Of a DNA stretch of 64,000 nt, positions 11,886-23,476 are shown in pieces; position 1 is the stretch's first letter, and the number at the start of each line of letters is the position of its first letter. A program made the translations under genes and the position numbers. Under the pieces are notes generated by a model. It saw only the letters and a list, made by a program, of their open reading frames with translations. It was not told the DNA's origin and ran no database searches. Source of the stretch: Calvatia gigantea (lineage: Eukaryota; Basidiomycota; Agaricomycetes; Agaricales; Lycoperdaceae); NCBI GenBank assembly GCA_025093985.1, contig JACAAK010000011.1:558001-622000 (forward strand). Direction: 5' to 3'.

Positions 11886-12439
11886 CGGCCTTAACTATTC
11901 CAGTAGGGATAGCAGGCATAATGCATAACTCTTGCAGGGCGGTAGCTAGCTGACTGTGGGTTGGGAGAGAGGTACCTATGTGGGACTGTCAGTTCCTGGA
12001 GGATTTTGGAGCTGAGGGTCACGCATGTGTTTCTTTTTTTGTCTGTCTTTCATCAGAATCATTATGAATATGCTGTGTACATACACTGTAAATAATATGC
12101 TGTGGATCTGGACATATGGTGGGTTTCATCCGTGATTGACTTGATCATTGTATGCCAGAGGCCTTTCTTGAGATGTTGTATCTACTTACGAGGAAGGTTC
12201 GGATGGTATCAGTGTGCGATTTTGTTCCAGTATTTAATTTCTATTTCTCATCAATTACAAGATAAATCGGGGGGTGGAAAGGACAACCACTTCTAAGCTC
12301 AATTTTAGAAACGTAGCAATTTAGGGTAGAGCAGGGAAAATACAACTTTGAAGATGATATAAGTTAAGTGTATGTGACGGAATAATATACTTGCAGCAGT
12401 TTTGAAGGCGGCACAGTCACACATTTTTTTCGAGGAAAT

Positions 12440-12660
12440 ACCCAACTCAAGTGAAAAAGGAATGTCGACAAATTATCGAGTGCAGTCTGTTGTGCACATT
12501 ATTCAGCATACGCTTCGAGTTCTTCGCCCTCCAGGTCCGAAGTAGGGGAGAGAGACTGAGTATGCGTGACAACCAATGCACATTCTCTACTCCCGGGGAC
12601 CATACATTAATTATCCTCTTTTCTATCTCCAATTCACTGCTCTCTCTTTAAAAGCTCTGT
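12440..12660 (-). pseudogene. truncated copy of the 3' end of the gene at 15555-16561
   Basis: On the minus strand DLEGEELEAYAE is followed by a stop and then CAQQTALDNLS. This aligns with DLEDEELQAYAEECTQQAALDEF at the C-terminus of the gene ending at 15555. Only the last exon is represented, it carries an in-frame stop, and it sits upstream of F-box copy A just as the full gene sits upstream of copy B. Confidence 0.7.
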
Positions 12661-12937
12661 TCATAAACGAGGCATATGTGTGTTGAGACGACCCGTCAGC
12701 GTTCGTGTTCCCCCTCGTAACACAACCTGGCGATCGGGGACGTCTATGTACTTTGGTATTTCCTTATTTTTCTTGACCATCAATCACCCACCTCTACCAT
12801 CATGTGCTACAACTTCAATATAGTAAACTGGGGATAGCTACCCCATGTCAATGGGTGGTCATCCACAGGTGTCATATGAGGCACAACGCCTTCCATGACC
12901 AGTTAGAGGCTATCCCTCTGTTGTAATTAATCTGTAT

Positions 12938-14425
12938 TTACGAACGTTCCAGCCAGGGGGCCGTGACACGATGATCAAATGCAACGACACTAACATCCAG
13001 CCCTTCATCAACTAGCTCTTTTATCCCAGACTTAAACTTCTCTGGCCAGTTCTCCAGATCCAACGATTTTGAAAAAGGGAACGACAAAACAAATTTCTGT
13101 ATGCGTTCCACTCCGTCTGGCCTCGAAGCTACCCAACGGGAGCGTACCAGCTCCAGGATTGTCAGGAACCTCTGATGCTGAGGTACATGGTTGGACGAAG
13201 TAGAGATGGTAAGATCGAGTTGAGTCAAAGCTGGCAGCATATTTGGGACGTTTGGCTTCACGATGAGGCGTTCAGAGAGTCTGAGAGAGGCTTCCATGTC
13301 GCATATGAGGGTCAAGTTGCTGAGTGTTTCCCAACGGGGGAAGAGTTCAAGGAGGTTGGTGAAGGCTGCAGTATGGCCGTAGTCGAATGTGGAGTTTTAA
13401 GCAAGTAAGAGTTGTAGGTAGATTGTATAAGAAGTCTGGGTGACGGTCGAAATTTTGGAGGCCGGTAACAAGGACGAGCTCAGCTAATGCTGGAAATGCC
13501 AGATGGTCAACTAAAGCTGTATCCCAGAAGTCCGGCACTCCAATTCCGATGAGCTCGAAAAACACAAGGCGTGAAAGGACAACACGTTCTAGCGGAAAGA
13601 GCATGTCTTCGTCTTCGTCCTCGACATCACGAAGTCCCGCGATGCTCAGATACTCGAGGTTTATGCATTGAAGGACCGCTTGTAAGGCGTGTTTCGTGTT
13701 CAAAGACCGAAAATCAAGGTAGGTGATCTGTTCCCAAGGGAAGGAGAATGAGTCCCGTAATCCCATCAGGGTTACACTATTGAGAAGGGGAGCGTTACGG
13801 ATTACAACCGGCCAGTTTTCAATATTCCCATATCCCCAAAGATATTCCATTGTCATAAACACGAAAGGCCGTCAGGTGAGGTAAGTTGCGTGTCTCCGAG
13901 ATTGAGACAATCTCGTCTAGCCAAGACGGCGCACAATCACAGATTGCCACCGACTTTAGCTTGTCAAGATGGCGAACAAATAATTCATCGAACACCTCGC
14001 GAGCGGGGAATTGGGGGTTGTTAAGGGTGGCGTCGTGAGAATCGAGCAAAGCAGGAGGAGATTCCTGCTGTTCTGCCTGCGTATCGTCCACAGGGGGGTC
14101 CTCGAACGCTTAAATCCAACATCTTGCCTCTCATATTGGTGAAATATAGGTCGAGGACCTTCATCCTATGCTTCGACAACCAGAAACTTTTGGTCAAAAC
14201 GAGGTATGTCCAGAGGTGGGGAGTGGACCATGCAACATGACGCCAGTAAGTGCTTACGGCACCTAATCGTGTTGGGGGGAAGGCTGCTGGGGAATATGCT
14301 TGGTTCTTTGGCTTCGGAGCTGCGCAAACGTTTTTGAATATTTCGCACAAGATATCATATGGAAGCCGTCTATTGGGGAGGAATTGGGCTCGGTACTTGA
14401 GCCGGGCTTAAGTCCTCCTTTCATT
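12938..14425 (-). pseudogene. F-box protein pseudogene, copy B
   Basis: This is a close relative of copy A. The F-box reads RRLPYDILCEIFKNVCAAPK and PPTRLGAVSTYWRHVAWSTP; then come FPAREVFDELFVRHLDKLKS, SVTLMGLRDSFSFPWEQITY and the shared end HRVTAPWLERS. The frame breaks in a C6 run near 14095, between 13860 and 13800, and by one extra base near 13400 relative to copy A. The breaks differ from those in copy A, so the two copies decayed independently after duplication, or one or more are assembly errors. Predicted role before decay: SCF substrate adaptor. Confidence 0.7.
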
Positions 14426-14925
14426 GTATAAGTATCACAGTGAAGTGGAATTATTTCGGAAGTAGATACCTTTGAAGAGTGAATCGTGGCTTCGTTGGGA
14501 ACCAGGTTCCGGTAGGGATCGCAGGACATAGTGCGTGAATCTTGCTGGGCGTATCCGGTGGCTTGGGAGAGAGCTCCTTCGCGGGGTTCAAATCTCTGTT
14601 TTGGTTACTGAGACCGAGCGGCGAGAATCCTCGAGGGTCACGCATGCCCTTCACTCAGTTGGCGCTCCATCCCGTTTGGCGCGTCACGGCAGCCAAATTG
14701 CGAAGCAATCTCACGCTCCCCTCAATGAGCAGCTTCTAGACCGCGTTCCAGCCCACGGAAAAAGGCGAAAAACCCTAAGGAGTGTTAAAAACATTCGATT
14801 GATTTATAACGCAAAAATTTCATGCATGTTGGGGGAAGGCAGGGTGATAAACGCCTAACGCCAACAGGGGGTGGAGGATAGTGTTTCTTTTTTGCTTGTC
14901 TTTTCATTTCGAACCCCGCGTTTGG

Positions 14926-14967
14926 TGCTTCAAGCCCCAAGCTTCAAGCTTCAAGCTTCAAGCCCCC
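14926..14967. repeat. AAGCTTC heptamer microsatellite
   Basis: Short tandem run of the heptamer AAGCTTC with degenerate flanks, in non-coding sequence between the F-box pseudogene and the 15.6-kb gene. Confidence 0.8.
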
Positions 14968-15554
14968 CCTCAAGGTGTTATATCTGCAAAGAAAGTTTGA
15001 GCAGAGTAGCGCGAATTTCTTAAAGTACGTAATTTCTCTCTCTCCTCTTGAATGTGTTCGCGAGCTCCGAATTATTTAGGTGTGGGTGCCTCAACGAAGT
15101 TAGCTTGATAGAGCAGGATTTACCGCCTGACCATCTACAGTAGAGACGTCTGGACCTGCTTGCGTCTCGCGGTGACTCGCGTTGAGGTAGATGCGATATG
15201 TGAAGACGAGATGCGCCTTTGTTCCTGGCATTTCGACGCGAGGGACCAAACCTTCAATTTGTATCCCAGAGCCTCCGTCGTTTGAAAATGGCAACAGATG
15301 GTACCCTTGACATTTGGGGCTTCCTCTTGTCGTACCTGGGAACTATTGGGTTAAGCTAGAAGATGAGTAAGGTATTTAGGGGCAGAGCAGGGCAGACACA
15401 AGTTCGAGTGCGCAGGATGATATAAATTAGAGGCCACCGTAGTTGACAGACTAATATACAGCAATTTCGAAAGTGACATAACTTTGCGTTGTTTTTCTAT
15501 GAGATATCCATATCGTTGATGGGTTTTTGGTGTTCATCATAGATGTCGTCTACA

Positions 15555-16561
15555 TCAGCTCAAGTGGAAAAGCTCCTCTTCAGGAATATCGGCGAACTCA
15601 TCGAGCGCAGCTTGTTGCGTACATTCTTCAGCATACGCTTGGAGTTCTTCGTCTTCCAGGTCAGCAGGGGGGAGAGATGGAGTGTGCGTTGGAGGGCCTG
15701 TGCGGAAGGAGCAACATCAGTTCCGGGCTGAGTTTAGAGGTAAGAAGTAGATAAGACCGACCCTGAATTTCATTCTCCCATTCACCAACGTCTTCCATGT
15801 CAGGGTCGAATGAAGAGCCAACTTCTTGTGCATATGATAGCCGGTAGGAGTGGTCGGCCTTTCGGTTTGTTTGTGCCATTATCCGTCTGAACAGCTACGT
15901 TTCAACTTGTCAGAAATTTTTAAAAATAAATGCTTTGAAGAGTCGATATATACCTCATCGCCCCATGATATCATCATCGTCCTCTTCCTCATCCTCATCA
16001 TCAGTCCATCTCAAAACCGTCGCTACTCCTGTCACTATAACCTGTATATCTCCGCTTCTTGATGGCACGGGCTCGGGCCTTCTGAGCACGTTCAAGACAT
16101 TTTGCCTTGATGCGTTCACGGAGAAACTGTTTCTGAGGATCTTCGGGATGATGGAAGGGCGAATGTGTCAGGCAGCGAGAGGTGAGGGGCGAAATTGTAC
16201 TCGTACTTCCACTAGATGGAATACTTTGGGTACGGGAAGATGATACGCGACGCGCAGATGAAGATGTCGAGGGAAGAGTACTACTACGTGTTATAGAAGG
16301 AGTTGTTGGTTTAAATTGTAAGCGTCTGCGTTCGGGTATTGCTTTGCTTGATGCCACGAAGGGAGAACATCGCGAAGGTGAGGGCGATGCTAGTGGAGAA
16401 GAATTTAACGGGCGAAAAGAATTTTGCAATGGATACCGGGATGCTGGTGTCGAGGGGCGTGAAGGCATCTTGGAGTCGTAGACTGTGAAGGTGGTGAGAG
16501 AGTAATCAACGGACTTTTGACGCGTGACGACTTTTATTGGCGTGTCGAAGCTTGGCGTCAC
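15555..16561 (-). CDS. hypothetical basic/Ser-rich protein with acidic C-terminus
   Basis: The N-terminal exon from 16561 is Ser/Pro/Arg-rich (ASPSPSRCSPFVAS...) and then highly basic and helical (LRERIKAKCLERAQKARARA, IKKRR), reaching a stop at 16001. A later piece, MAQTNRKADHSYRLSYAQEV..., begins at 15879. After an intron ending near 15731 it continues PPTHTPSLPPADLEDEELQA and ends EEELFHLS at 15555. An acidic run (DDEDEEEDDDD) around 15960-16000 lies in a different frame, so the link between the halves is unresolved. The basic ERxKxxCLERxxxxRAR segment faintly recalls the N-terminus of RPA-interacting proteins; I do not rely on this. The last exon was copied to 12440-12660. Confidence 0.45.
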
Positions 16562-17314
16562 ATCGTGACAACTCGCGTTTGTGGGGGATAGACCTTAGGC
16601 CTCCGCTCATTTGAGTCTCTAACGGTATTCATGAGCTTGATGTATACTGTAAGTTCATATCATTGAACCTACTTGGTTTGAAGTTTGAAGTTTGTGAGCG
16701 TTGTGAGACGAACCACTGAGGCGACATCCGACTAATCAGTTTCCATCACAGGGTCACATGATACCCTTTTCTATCAGTCGTTTCTCCGTGTCCTTCCCCC
16801 ACCTACTTATCCTTGACTAATTTTACTTACAAAAACCAAGCTGTGGGTCTATAACTGAAGGCTTCCAGAACAGAGTCAATCCTATGTTGACTTGCTCCGG
16901 AAGTGCATCTATTTTTCGTAAGTAAGCAATTCGCGTCAAAGCCGGAGTGTCCATCTTCCTCTTCGCTGATCCGATGAGGCCCAGCAGATTATGATTGGTG
17001 CGAGAAACGCTTCTCAGCGCCGGTACACATGCTCCCCATCAACAATTCTTCCTTTTCTTCGTTCAAGCTCAGGCCTGGAACTCTCCGAAATGACAGCAGA
17101 CCTCAGAGTGCTGTCAAATGTGTGTTTGTGGAAGAGAGCAATGACCTATTTTTAGTCGTTCATCATGGGCATAGAAGGGCAATACAGACATGGGCAGGGA
17201 ATCCATCAGAGCACACTCTGCACATTACTGTCCCAGGAATCGCTCTTAGGACAGTGGTGGGGTCGTGAAGAGCGCACTCGGCTTTTCACCACTCCCACTA
17301 GGCCCAGGATTCGA
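16562..17314. promoter_or_regulatory. divergent intergenic interval
   Basis: This gap of about 750 bp lies between oppositely transcribed genes and presumably carries both promoters. No repeat, RNA gene or clear TATA element seen. Confidence 0.35.
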
Positions 17315-19971
17315 ATGATGGTTCTCCGTCGCTTTGCCATCTTAGGTGCCCTCACTTCAGTTATTGCGCTTGGTATCTTGGGTCTATTCTTTCTTGATAT
17401 CGATTTACCCACGGAGTTGCACGCATTCAAGCTCGCTACACTGCGCAAGTTTAAAACCGTCCCTGGGGCAAAGTCCGCAACCGGGGACGACAGATTCCAT
17501 ATACTACCCGTGGGCCAACCTTCGACTGATTTCGAGGACGAGATTGAGAATTCTCTTCCTGACACGCCACCTCCACCACCAACAGCCGCCCCACCCGATG
17601 ATATCGATCTGGCAGAAGAATCGGACTATGGCTCTCCAGACTTCACATACCCAAATCCTGCGGCGACGAGCTTTAATATCTCACTAACGTCATCGTTCGA
17701 AACTACAGTGCCAAACGGTGCAATTATCAATGGGTTTTCCGTGTTTGATAACCTAGTCATACATAACGGGACCTTTTACATCGTTACGCGTAACCGGAGT
17801 GCCTTCCCGGAGAAGAAGGAGGATATTATATGGAGGCCCTTCGTCAGTGGACAGGTCGAAAGAGATCCGCATGAAGAAGTACGTACTTAATGGATTCCTG
17901 CCATACCGAGTGATCAAATTAAGAGTATATCTTTCGTCTTGTAGGATGTCCAGTTCATCAGTCCTGACCAACTTGTGCCCCTGCTGGGCGATACTGCGAT
18001 TCAGATGGAGGGGTTTAGTTGGATTATGTATGATGTTCCCCAATTTATGTCGGTGAGCCTTGACCACGCCAGAATATTCGCGTTGTGCTTACCATACACG
18101 CGCAGCACTATTACCATTGGTGGGGCGAAATCATCCTTGGTGGCTGGCGCGTATACTCTCGTATCGGACTGGATCCTGATGGGACGTTCCACCCTGAAAG
18201 GTTACGACTCCCAGATCGATTCCTTCTTCCCGTAAGTAAACAATTCGAGAGAAATCACACCCACTAACAAATCCTCTTTATATTGTTCTCCCAGATCGTA
18301 GTCGATGGGAAATGGCGAGACAAAGCGCGAGTCGTTGGTCCCTTGATGCGTGCTGCCTTCCCGCAAGCCGCAATCGAAGAAAGGGACCAATGGCTTGATC
18401 TCATTAGGCTCAACAGTACAATCGTCTTCAATCGGGCATTGATGACCAATCGGAGAGCAGCGCACAGACAGTATGCACCCCTCCGTTTTTTTTTTTCAGC
18501 CGTATTAGCTGAACGTATTATCATAGTCGTTGGGGAGGTCGTTGGGGCAAGATGGCTGCGGGCACCCAAGAGGTTGAAGCACCGGAATTTAACCCTGATT
18601 TCACTTCCGCTGATCACGAAGGCTTCTGGTCTCCTCTCCGCAAATCTCTGACTGCTAACCTCTTGGGATATCTCCCAACCTTTGCGTCTCTAACCGACCG
18701 CAGGGTCGTCTCTCCTCCATCCGATGTATCTGATAGACCTGTGGTGACGTACATTGATCGGCAAGGTACAGGCCGTAGGTTGATTGAAGAGAGTCATAAT
18801 GGGTTAGTCGAGGCGTTGAAGGAGCTGGAAAGGGAGGGAGTGTGCGAGGTACAATTTGCTCGGATGGAGAACTTTGGGTTAAAAGAACAGGTTAGACTTG
18901 TTGCTAGGAGCGCGGTGAGTGGTTTTCTTATTCAGGTTGCTTTTTTCCTCTTCTTTGTTTTGATAATGGGGGGATGGATCGGGTGGGGTTCTCAGAATCC
19001 GAAATCCGGAATGACCGGAGTAATCAGGAAGGAGCTTTGTTTTTCCAGGGAAGCTTTATGACAAACTTCGAAACCTGACTTTAGCTGGGGATGGTTGGCC
19101 TTAAACTCACTTGGTGTCATGTGGCAGAAACAGAACTTTGTTGCACCTTAAAACAGTCTTCCTCCGAGCTCTCGGCGTTTTTGTTTCGATGTTGTATTCT
19201 TGCATGCGATAGGCTTCTGACCATTGGATGTTGACAGATCATAGTTGGTGTCCACGGTAATGGATTAACAGTGAGTTGGTGTTCTCACCTTACACAATTC
19301 CCTTATCTTTTGGTTCCACTCCACGGATCCTTTTTGTCGTTGGAAGGGGTCCCAAATAGTGACCCCCACCCCATGCTCGTCTGCTGTACCTTTCCATTTA
19401 CACCCGCTACTATCTTGGTCTTCTCGTTGCAAGACGCCGACGTGTAATTAATTACTGTTTTAGCACCAGCTCTGGATGCCCCCTTCGAAGCGATCCTGCG
19501 GTTATAGAGATTGTATATCCCGGATGTACGCACAGTTTCTTCAACCTATATTAAACTTGTGCCCTAATTTGGATCGGCCTAGCATACGACTTTGATTATG
19601 AGATGTTGGCGAGGAATATGGGCCACAAGGTGCGTTCATCCACACCGTTTTGCTGGACATATTTTAATAGGTTTAGCATTACATTGTATGGAACGACACG
19701 CTCATCACATATCCGAAGGGCGTCTTTCACGAAGTGCGTAGCTTCGCTCTGTTCGCTGCTTGTGCGGACAGGTCATTCATAAAATCCCCAGGGAGTCCAA
19801 ATATTGGATGGCTTCCATAGTCGTGGGTCTTCTCTCTTGTAGTCTTCGCACTTCAAAAACTTAGGTTGTATTACAGCAAGAATCTATGTTCACGGTCCGG
19901 CAGTTGCGCAAAAGATCAAAGAACGACTTTTAGGAATTGAAGGAGATGACACGGAGAAGTCCAATTTATAA
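17315..19971 (+). CDS. GT61 family glycosyltransferase (DUF563), type II membrane protein
   Basis: Start at ATG 17315; 3-25 residues later a hydrophobic anchor (FAILGALTSVIALGILGLFF) predicts a Golgi type II protein. Exon 1 ends at 17878. Further exons give HYYHWWGEIILGGWRV, the catalytic-domain block VTYIDRQGTGRR and, after an unusually long 323-nt intron (18915-19237), IIVGVHGNGLT; the end is RLLGIEGDDTEKSNL at 19971. These are GT61 landmarks (xylosyl/GlcNAc-type transfer in fungi and plants). Other introns are about 50-65 nt. Near 19460-19520 the expected HQLWMPP and PAVIEIVYPG segments lie in frames one base apart with a C5 run between them, so this copy may carry a frameshift, or the base is an assembly error. 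Confidence 0.8.
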
Positions 19972-20746
19972 ACTTCATATCATTATAAATAAGGGTAATG
20001 GGTTTTCACTTAACACGGGGTACGATTGCAGCTTTAGCATTCAATTACACGTCCACTCGGTGCTCCCTTTTGACGCCTTGTGTGAATGGGAAAGAAGCCA
20101 AGTATCGTTGGATTGAGTTCCTCTGGCACACAGGGACGTGATTTACACTGGATAGGATCAAGGGGAGAAAAGGTTGGCTTTTCGCATATGCAACCTCTGT
20201 CGTATTTCCGTGCTCCCCTCCCCCCTTTCTCTTACCCGACTACTTTTTCTCCCCCTCCGCCCACCCGTTCGTGTATTTACCTGCAGACTTGCAGTACACG
20301 GTCATGCTGAAACTTTGCTTATTTAACAATTGTACCAGGGCTCGGTTGTTGCTTCCGATGTCGCGAGACCCAACTTTCAGGCTGCCTCTTGCTGCTTCTA
20401 AACAATTTGGAACGGGAAGAGCGAAGATGAGTGACCGTGAAAAAATTATACCACATGTGAAATAGTTTACAACATGAACATGAGAAACACCAAAAATCCA
20501 GAGAACAAATTTTAAATAAGAAACATTATGGTTTATAAATATCGCCCAGGGAATCACCATGTGGGTAGTGATGATTGACCAAATGAACGTATAATCCCTG
20601 TTAACTTTGGAAATAAGGGAGAGGCGCAACAGGTGCTATTTGTCGCAGCACCAAGTCGGAAACGGATGAAACGCGAAGATGGTTATCAAAGTGAAATCCA
20701 GAGCGGCCACGGTCCAAAGAGCACAGAGAAATCGACCTAATAATCG
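19972..20746. other. intergenic, no feature recognised
   Basis: AT-rich in part, with pyrimidine-rich runs near 20210-20260. Short frames only. Confidence 0.4.
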
Positions 20747-21144
20747 TCAGTAATCCAGAGCAACGACAGTTCTTTGTCCCTCGAGCCACCTCTCCTTATT
20801 CAATACCGCACCAACGACCCCAATCGCCCTTCCCCTTCCTTGCTCTGTCCTTCCGTTATCAGCACCCCCATCCTTGTTGACACTTAACCAAGCCTCTAAC
20901 CGCCTCCCCAACTCCCCACCCCGCCCACCGCATATATCCCCAGTCGTATTCAACATCTGTTCCTTCTTTTGTTCCTCTACAAACGGCAACTTGGACGGCA
21001 TCTTCGCACCATTGAGTGATATAGAGCTCAGCGAACTGCGTCTCGAACGGGAGGAACCAGAGCTAGACGGTTTGCGGCCTTCAGAGTTACCTCTCGCTTT
21101 CCCGCCGGAATTGTCATTGACGCTAGTCAGAACGTCGTCGTTCA
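20747..21144 (-). CDS. Ser/Arg-rich ORF, possible alternative 3' exon of the APH-type kinase gene
   Basis: From ATG 21144 (MNDDVLTSVNDNSGG...) a Ser/Arg-rich stretch leads to GELGRRLEAWLSVNKDGG and a stop at 20747. It starts immediately after the kinase-like gene's stop. A 53-nt intron beginning GTCACC and ending CGCTAG (about 21145-21200) would fuse it to that gene, but the donor is weak. It may equally be a chance ORF. Confidence 0.3.
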
Positions 21145-21147
21145 TGT

Positions 21148-23476
21148 CTAGCGTTTGAGGCGAAGTAGGGTCTGAATGACTTCTTTGTTTGGCGGGTGAC
21201 AACGAAGGGGGTCAAAATTGAACCACTCTTCCTCAACTTCGGGCCGCCCGAGTATGCTGTCCACCAGACCCTCCTCCCATCCATCCCACTCCGCGCATCG
21301 ATGTGCCATTCTCAATCGCATGCCTGCCTGTTCGTAGTATACCCACTCGCGACATAACGATTCGACGGTTCTGCGTGCTGGGCCCGGGGGAAGGATTACA
21401 GAAGGATCATTGGGAAGTTCTGTCACTGCTTGTCGGAAGAGCCTTGCTACAAAAGGTGAGGATTGGACAAATGCCGGTAGGTGGGCACACGCCCAAAGTG
21501 GCCGCGTTGTTGTCGATTCCCAATCTATTACGCAGGTCTGTGCGAACGATTATGAGAGGTCAGAAAAGTAAAGGAGCATTTTCGACGTACAATTTTGGTG
21601 TTGTCAATCTCATCGACAAACACGTTTTCTAAACTCAGATCGTGGCAATCCAAACCAAACTCTTCAGGCTTTTCCCCAACCCCATCACCTTCGACGATCT
21701 CAATCAATCGTTCCATCACCCCCATCCAACGTCCCATCTCCTTCCTCACATTCTGTTCCCTCTGTGCCATATGCGTGAACAAGAACGTGCTTCTGTGCAT
21801 CCTCCGATAATCCCGATACATGACATCGCCAGGACCCTCTTCCTCTTCCTCGCTCTCTTCCAAGTCGTATTCATCACTATCATCGGATTCGTCGCCTGGT
21901 ACGGCGTTAAGTCGGTGATGTCGTGAGGAGATAATTTCGTCTGGGTCAAGGTGAAGCCGATGCGGTGCTGATCGGCCTTCATTTTCGCTGATGACACCCT
22001 CGATTTCTCGGTCGGCACATGAGCTGAGGTAAGAATGGGTTGTGGACCATGGACCTCTGTTAATTTCTTTTGGATGGGAAAGAAAACCTCTGTTGGAACC
22101 GAAGAACGGCCACGAGATGATGGGCCCGACGTGGAAGCGTGTCCCAGAATGGGATGTACATGCACCGACAGTGGAAGGCGTTGGCGTGATTTCCAACGAT
22201 GTGGATGGCCTTGGCGTGGGTGACGCAGGAATTGACGACGCACTGTGGGCGGCCGGAAATGGAAATGTACCATTGTGGAGGATTGCCTTTGGTGTGGGTG
22301 CTCCCGAAGGGGCAGCACTATGGGAAGGTGAACCGGAATAGAGCGAGCCAATCCGTGAAAATCTATGCGCAAAGAGAGGTATGATAATCCGGGCGGTATT
22401 CTTCGCAAGTTTCACGAGATCATTGTAAGATAGAGTGTGAAAAACTTTCGCAAGCGGAATACCAGGAGCCTGGAAAGGGAATAGTGTCAGAGGTCACAAT
22501 ATACTGGGGTAAGCAGGGCACGTGCGAGCTATTTTGGAGCGCGCCCGGGAACGCACTCCGACGAGGCGGGATCTACGTACCTTTGACATCAAGATAAACT
22601 CTCCACCGAGACGATTATACGGATTAGAGTCGTAGTGGTACACGGTCGGGACTGGTATATTGGTTTTCTCCCTTAGATATTGCATCGTGGCAACCTCAGA
22701 CTCGACCTTGAGTCTGGGCATGAATCGACGGGCTACACGCGCCACAAGCTCTTGATAGTTGACGAGTGTGATAAGGTAGGCCTGGAAGCGATGGAGAACT
22801 GAGATGAGCACATGAAAACGCTCTAACAGAGGTGGTAAGTGTTACCTTATGAAAGGTCCCTAGAGCAGAAGGCGAGAACAGGAATTTCAGCATCTAGATC
22901 ATCGAACCGGTAACGGAGTGCCCGGGTCGAGACTTACCAGCAGACAGGAACTTGATACGCCCGACTTCCACACCCATTCGTTCCCGGACCACGTCCTTGA
23001 GTACTCTCCGATCAACCTCGAATGGGGCGGCGCCTCTCAACGCAGCATCGGCCTTCCGCTCCTGCTTCCGATCCGAGTGCTCAACGTCCCAGTCCCATTC
23101 TAGTAATGCCCTTGTCGTCTGCTCGTGCACATGGAATCGCGGTGGGGTCGAGTTGTCAAGCTCTCGCTGTAAATCAAGGGAAAGTTTGGTGCCTTTCTGA
23201 GGCATAGAGTCGGTGGTGGGTGGTGGTAACGCCAACCGAGACGGCGTTAGAGCCTTATCAACTGTTGTCTCGGCTGAATCTCTAATAATGGTGGTGGTGG
23301 GGTAGACAGTCGAATTATGCTGTTCAGGTGACAGATTTTCCAGGGTAGGTTTCGGCCTATAAAACGTTAATTGTGAGATGTTGGGAGGAAGAAAGATAAC
23401 TGGTACCGGACCTGGCTGGTGATTCCGCCATATTCAGCTTCATAAGTTTGTCCTTGTTTATTTTCACATCATCCAT
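21148..23476 (-). CDS. APH-family (aminoglycoside phosphotransferase-like) kinase
   Basis: Start at 23476 (MDDVKINKDKLMKL). Exons rebuilt on the minus strand give FEVDRRVLKDVVRERMGVEV, TFHKAYLITLVNYQELVARV, ATMQYLREKTNIPVPTVYHY, NRLGGEFILMSK and APGIPLAKVFHTLS, then the catalytic loop GLDCHDLSLENVFVDE (about 21620-21660) and the metal-binding segment CVIDWESTTTRPLWA (about 21520), ending RLKR at 21148. The HDLxxxN and IDWE motifs with the N-lobe pattern place it in the APH/choline-kinase fold family, much expanded in mushrooms; small-molecule or protein substrate unknown. An insertion of roughly 190 residues, Pro/Ser-rich and then acidic (DDSDEYDLEESEEEEEG), separates the hinge from the catalytic loop. 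Confidence 0.75.

Larger units (their letters stand above)
10142..15760. repeat. two diverged tandem units (F-box gene plus 3' end of the 15.6-kb gene)
   Basis: Sequence from about 10142-12660 and about 12661-15760 is related in order. Each unit has a stretch around a CTCTCTTTAAA-like motif and a CACTCCCCCTC-like motif, then an F-box pseudogene (-), then the C-terminal coding end of the gene at 15555-16561. The copies are diverged, with many small insertions and deletions, so this is an old tandem duplication. The hAT-like element lies immediately left of unit 1. Confidence 0.65.

Noticed and set aside
12830..12917. Small MITE-like insertion with ends GGGATAGC/GCTATCCC
   Set aside because: Only 8 bp of inverted ends and no clear target duplication; too little to call, though it is absent from the matching place in the other tandem unit.
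14560..14660. Possible tRNA because of a GGTTCAAATC box
   Set aside because: No matching A box at the right distance and no cloverleaf stems could be drawn.
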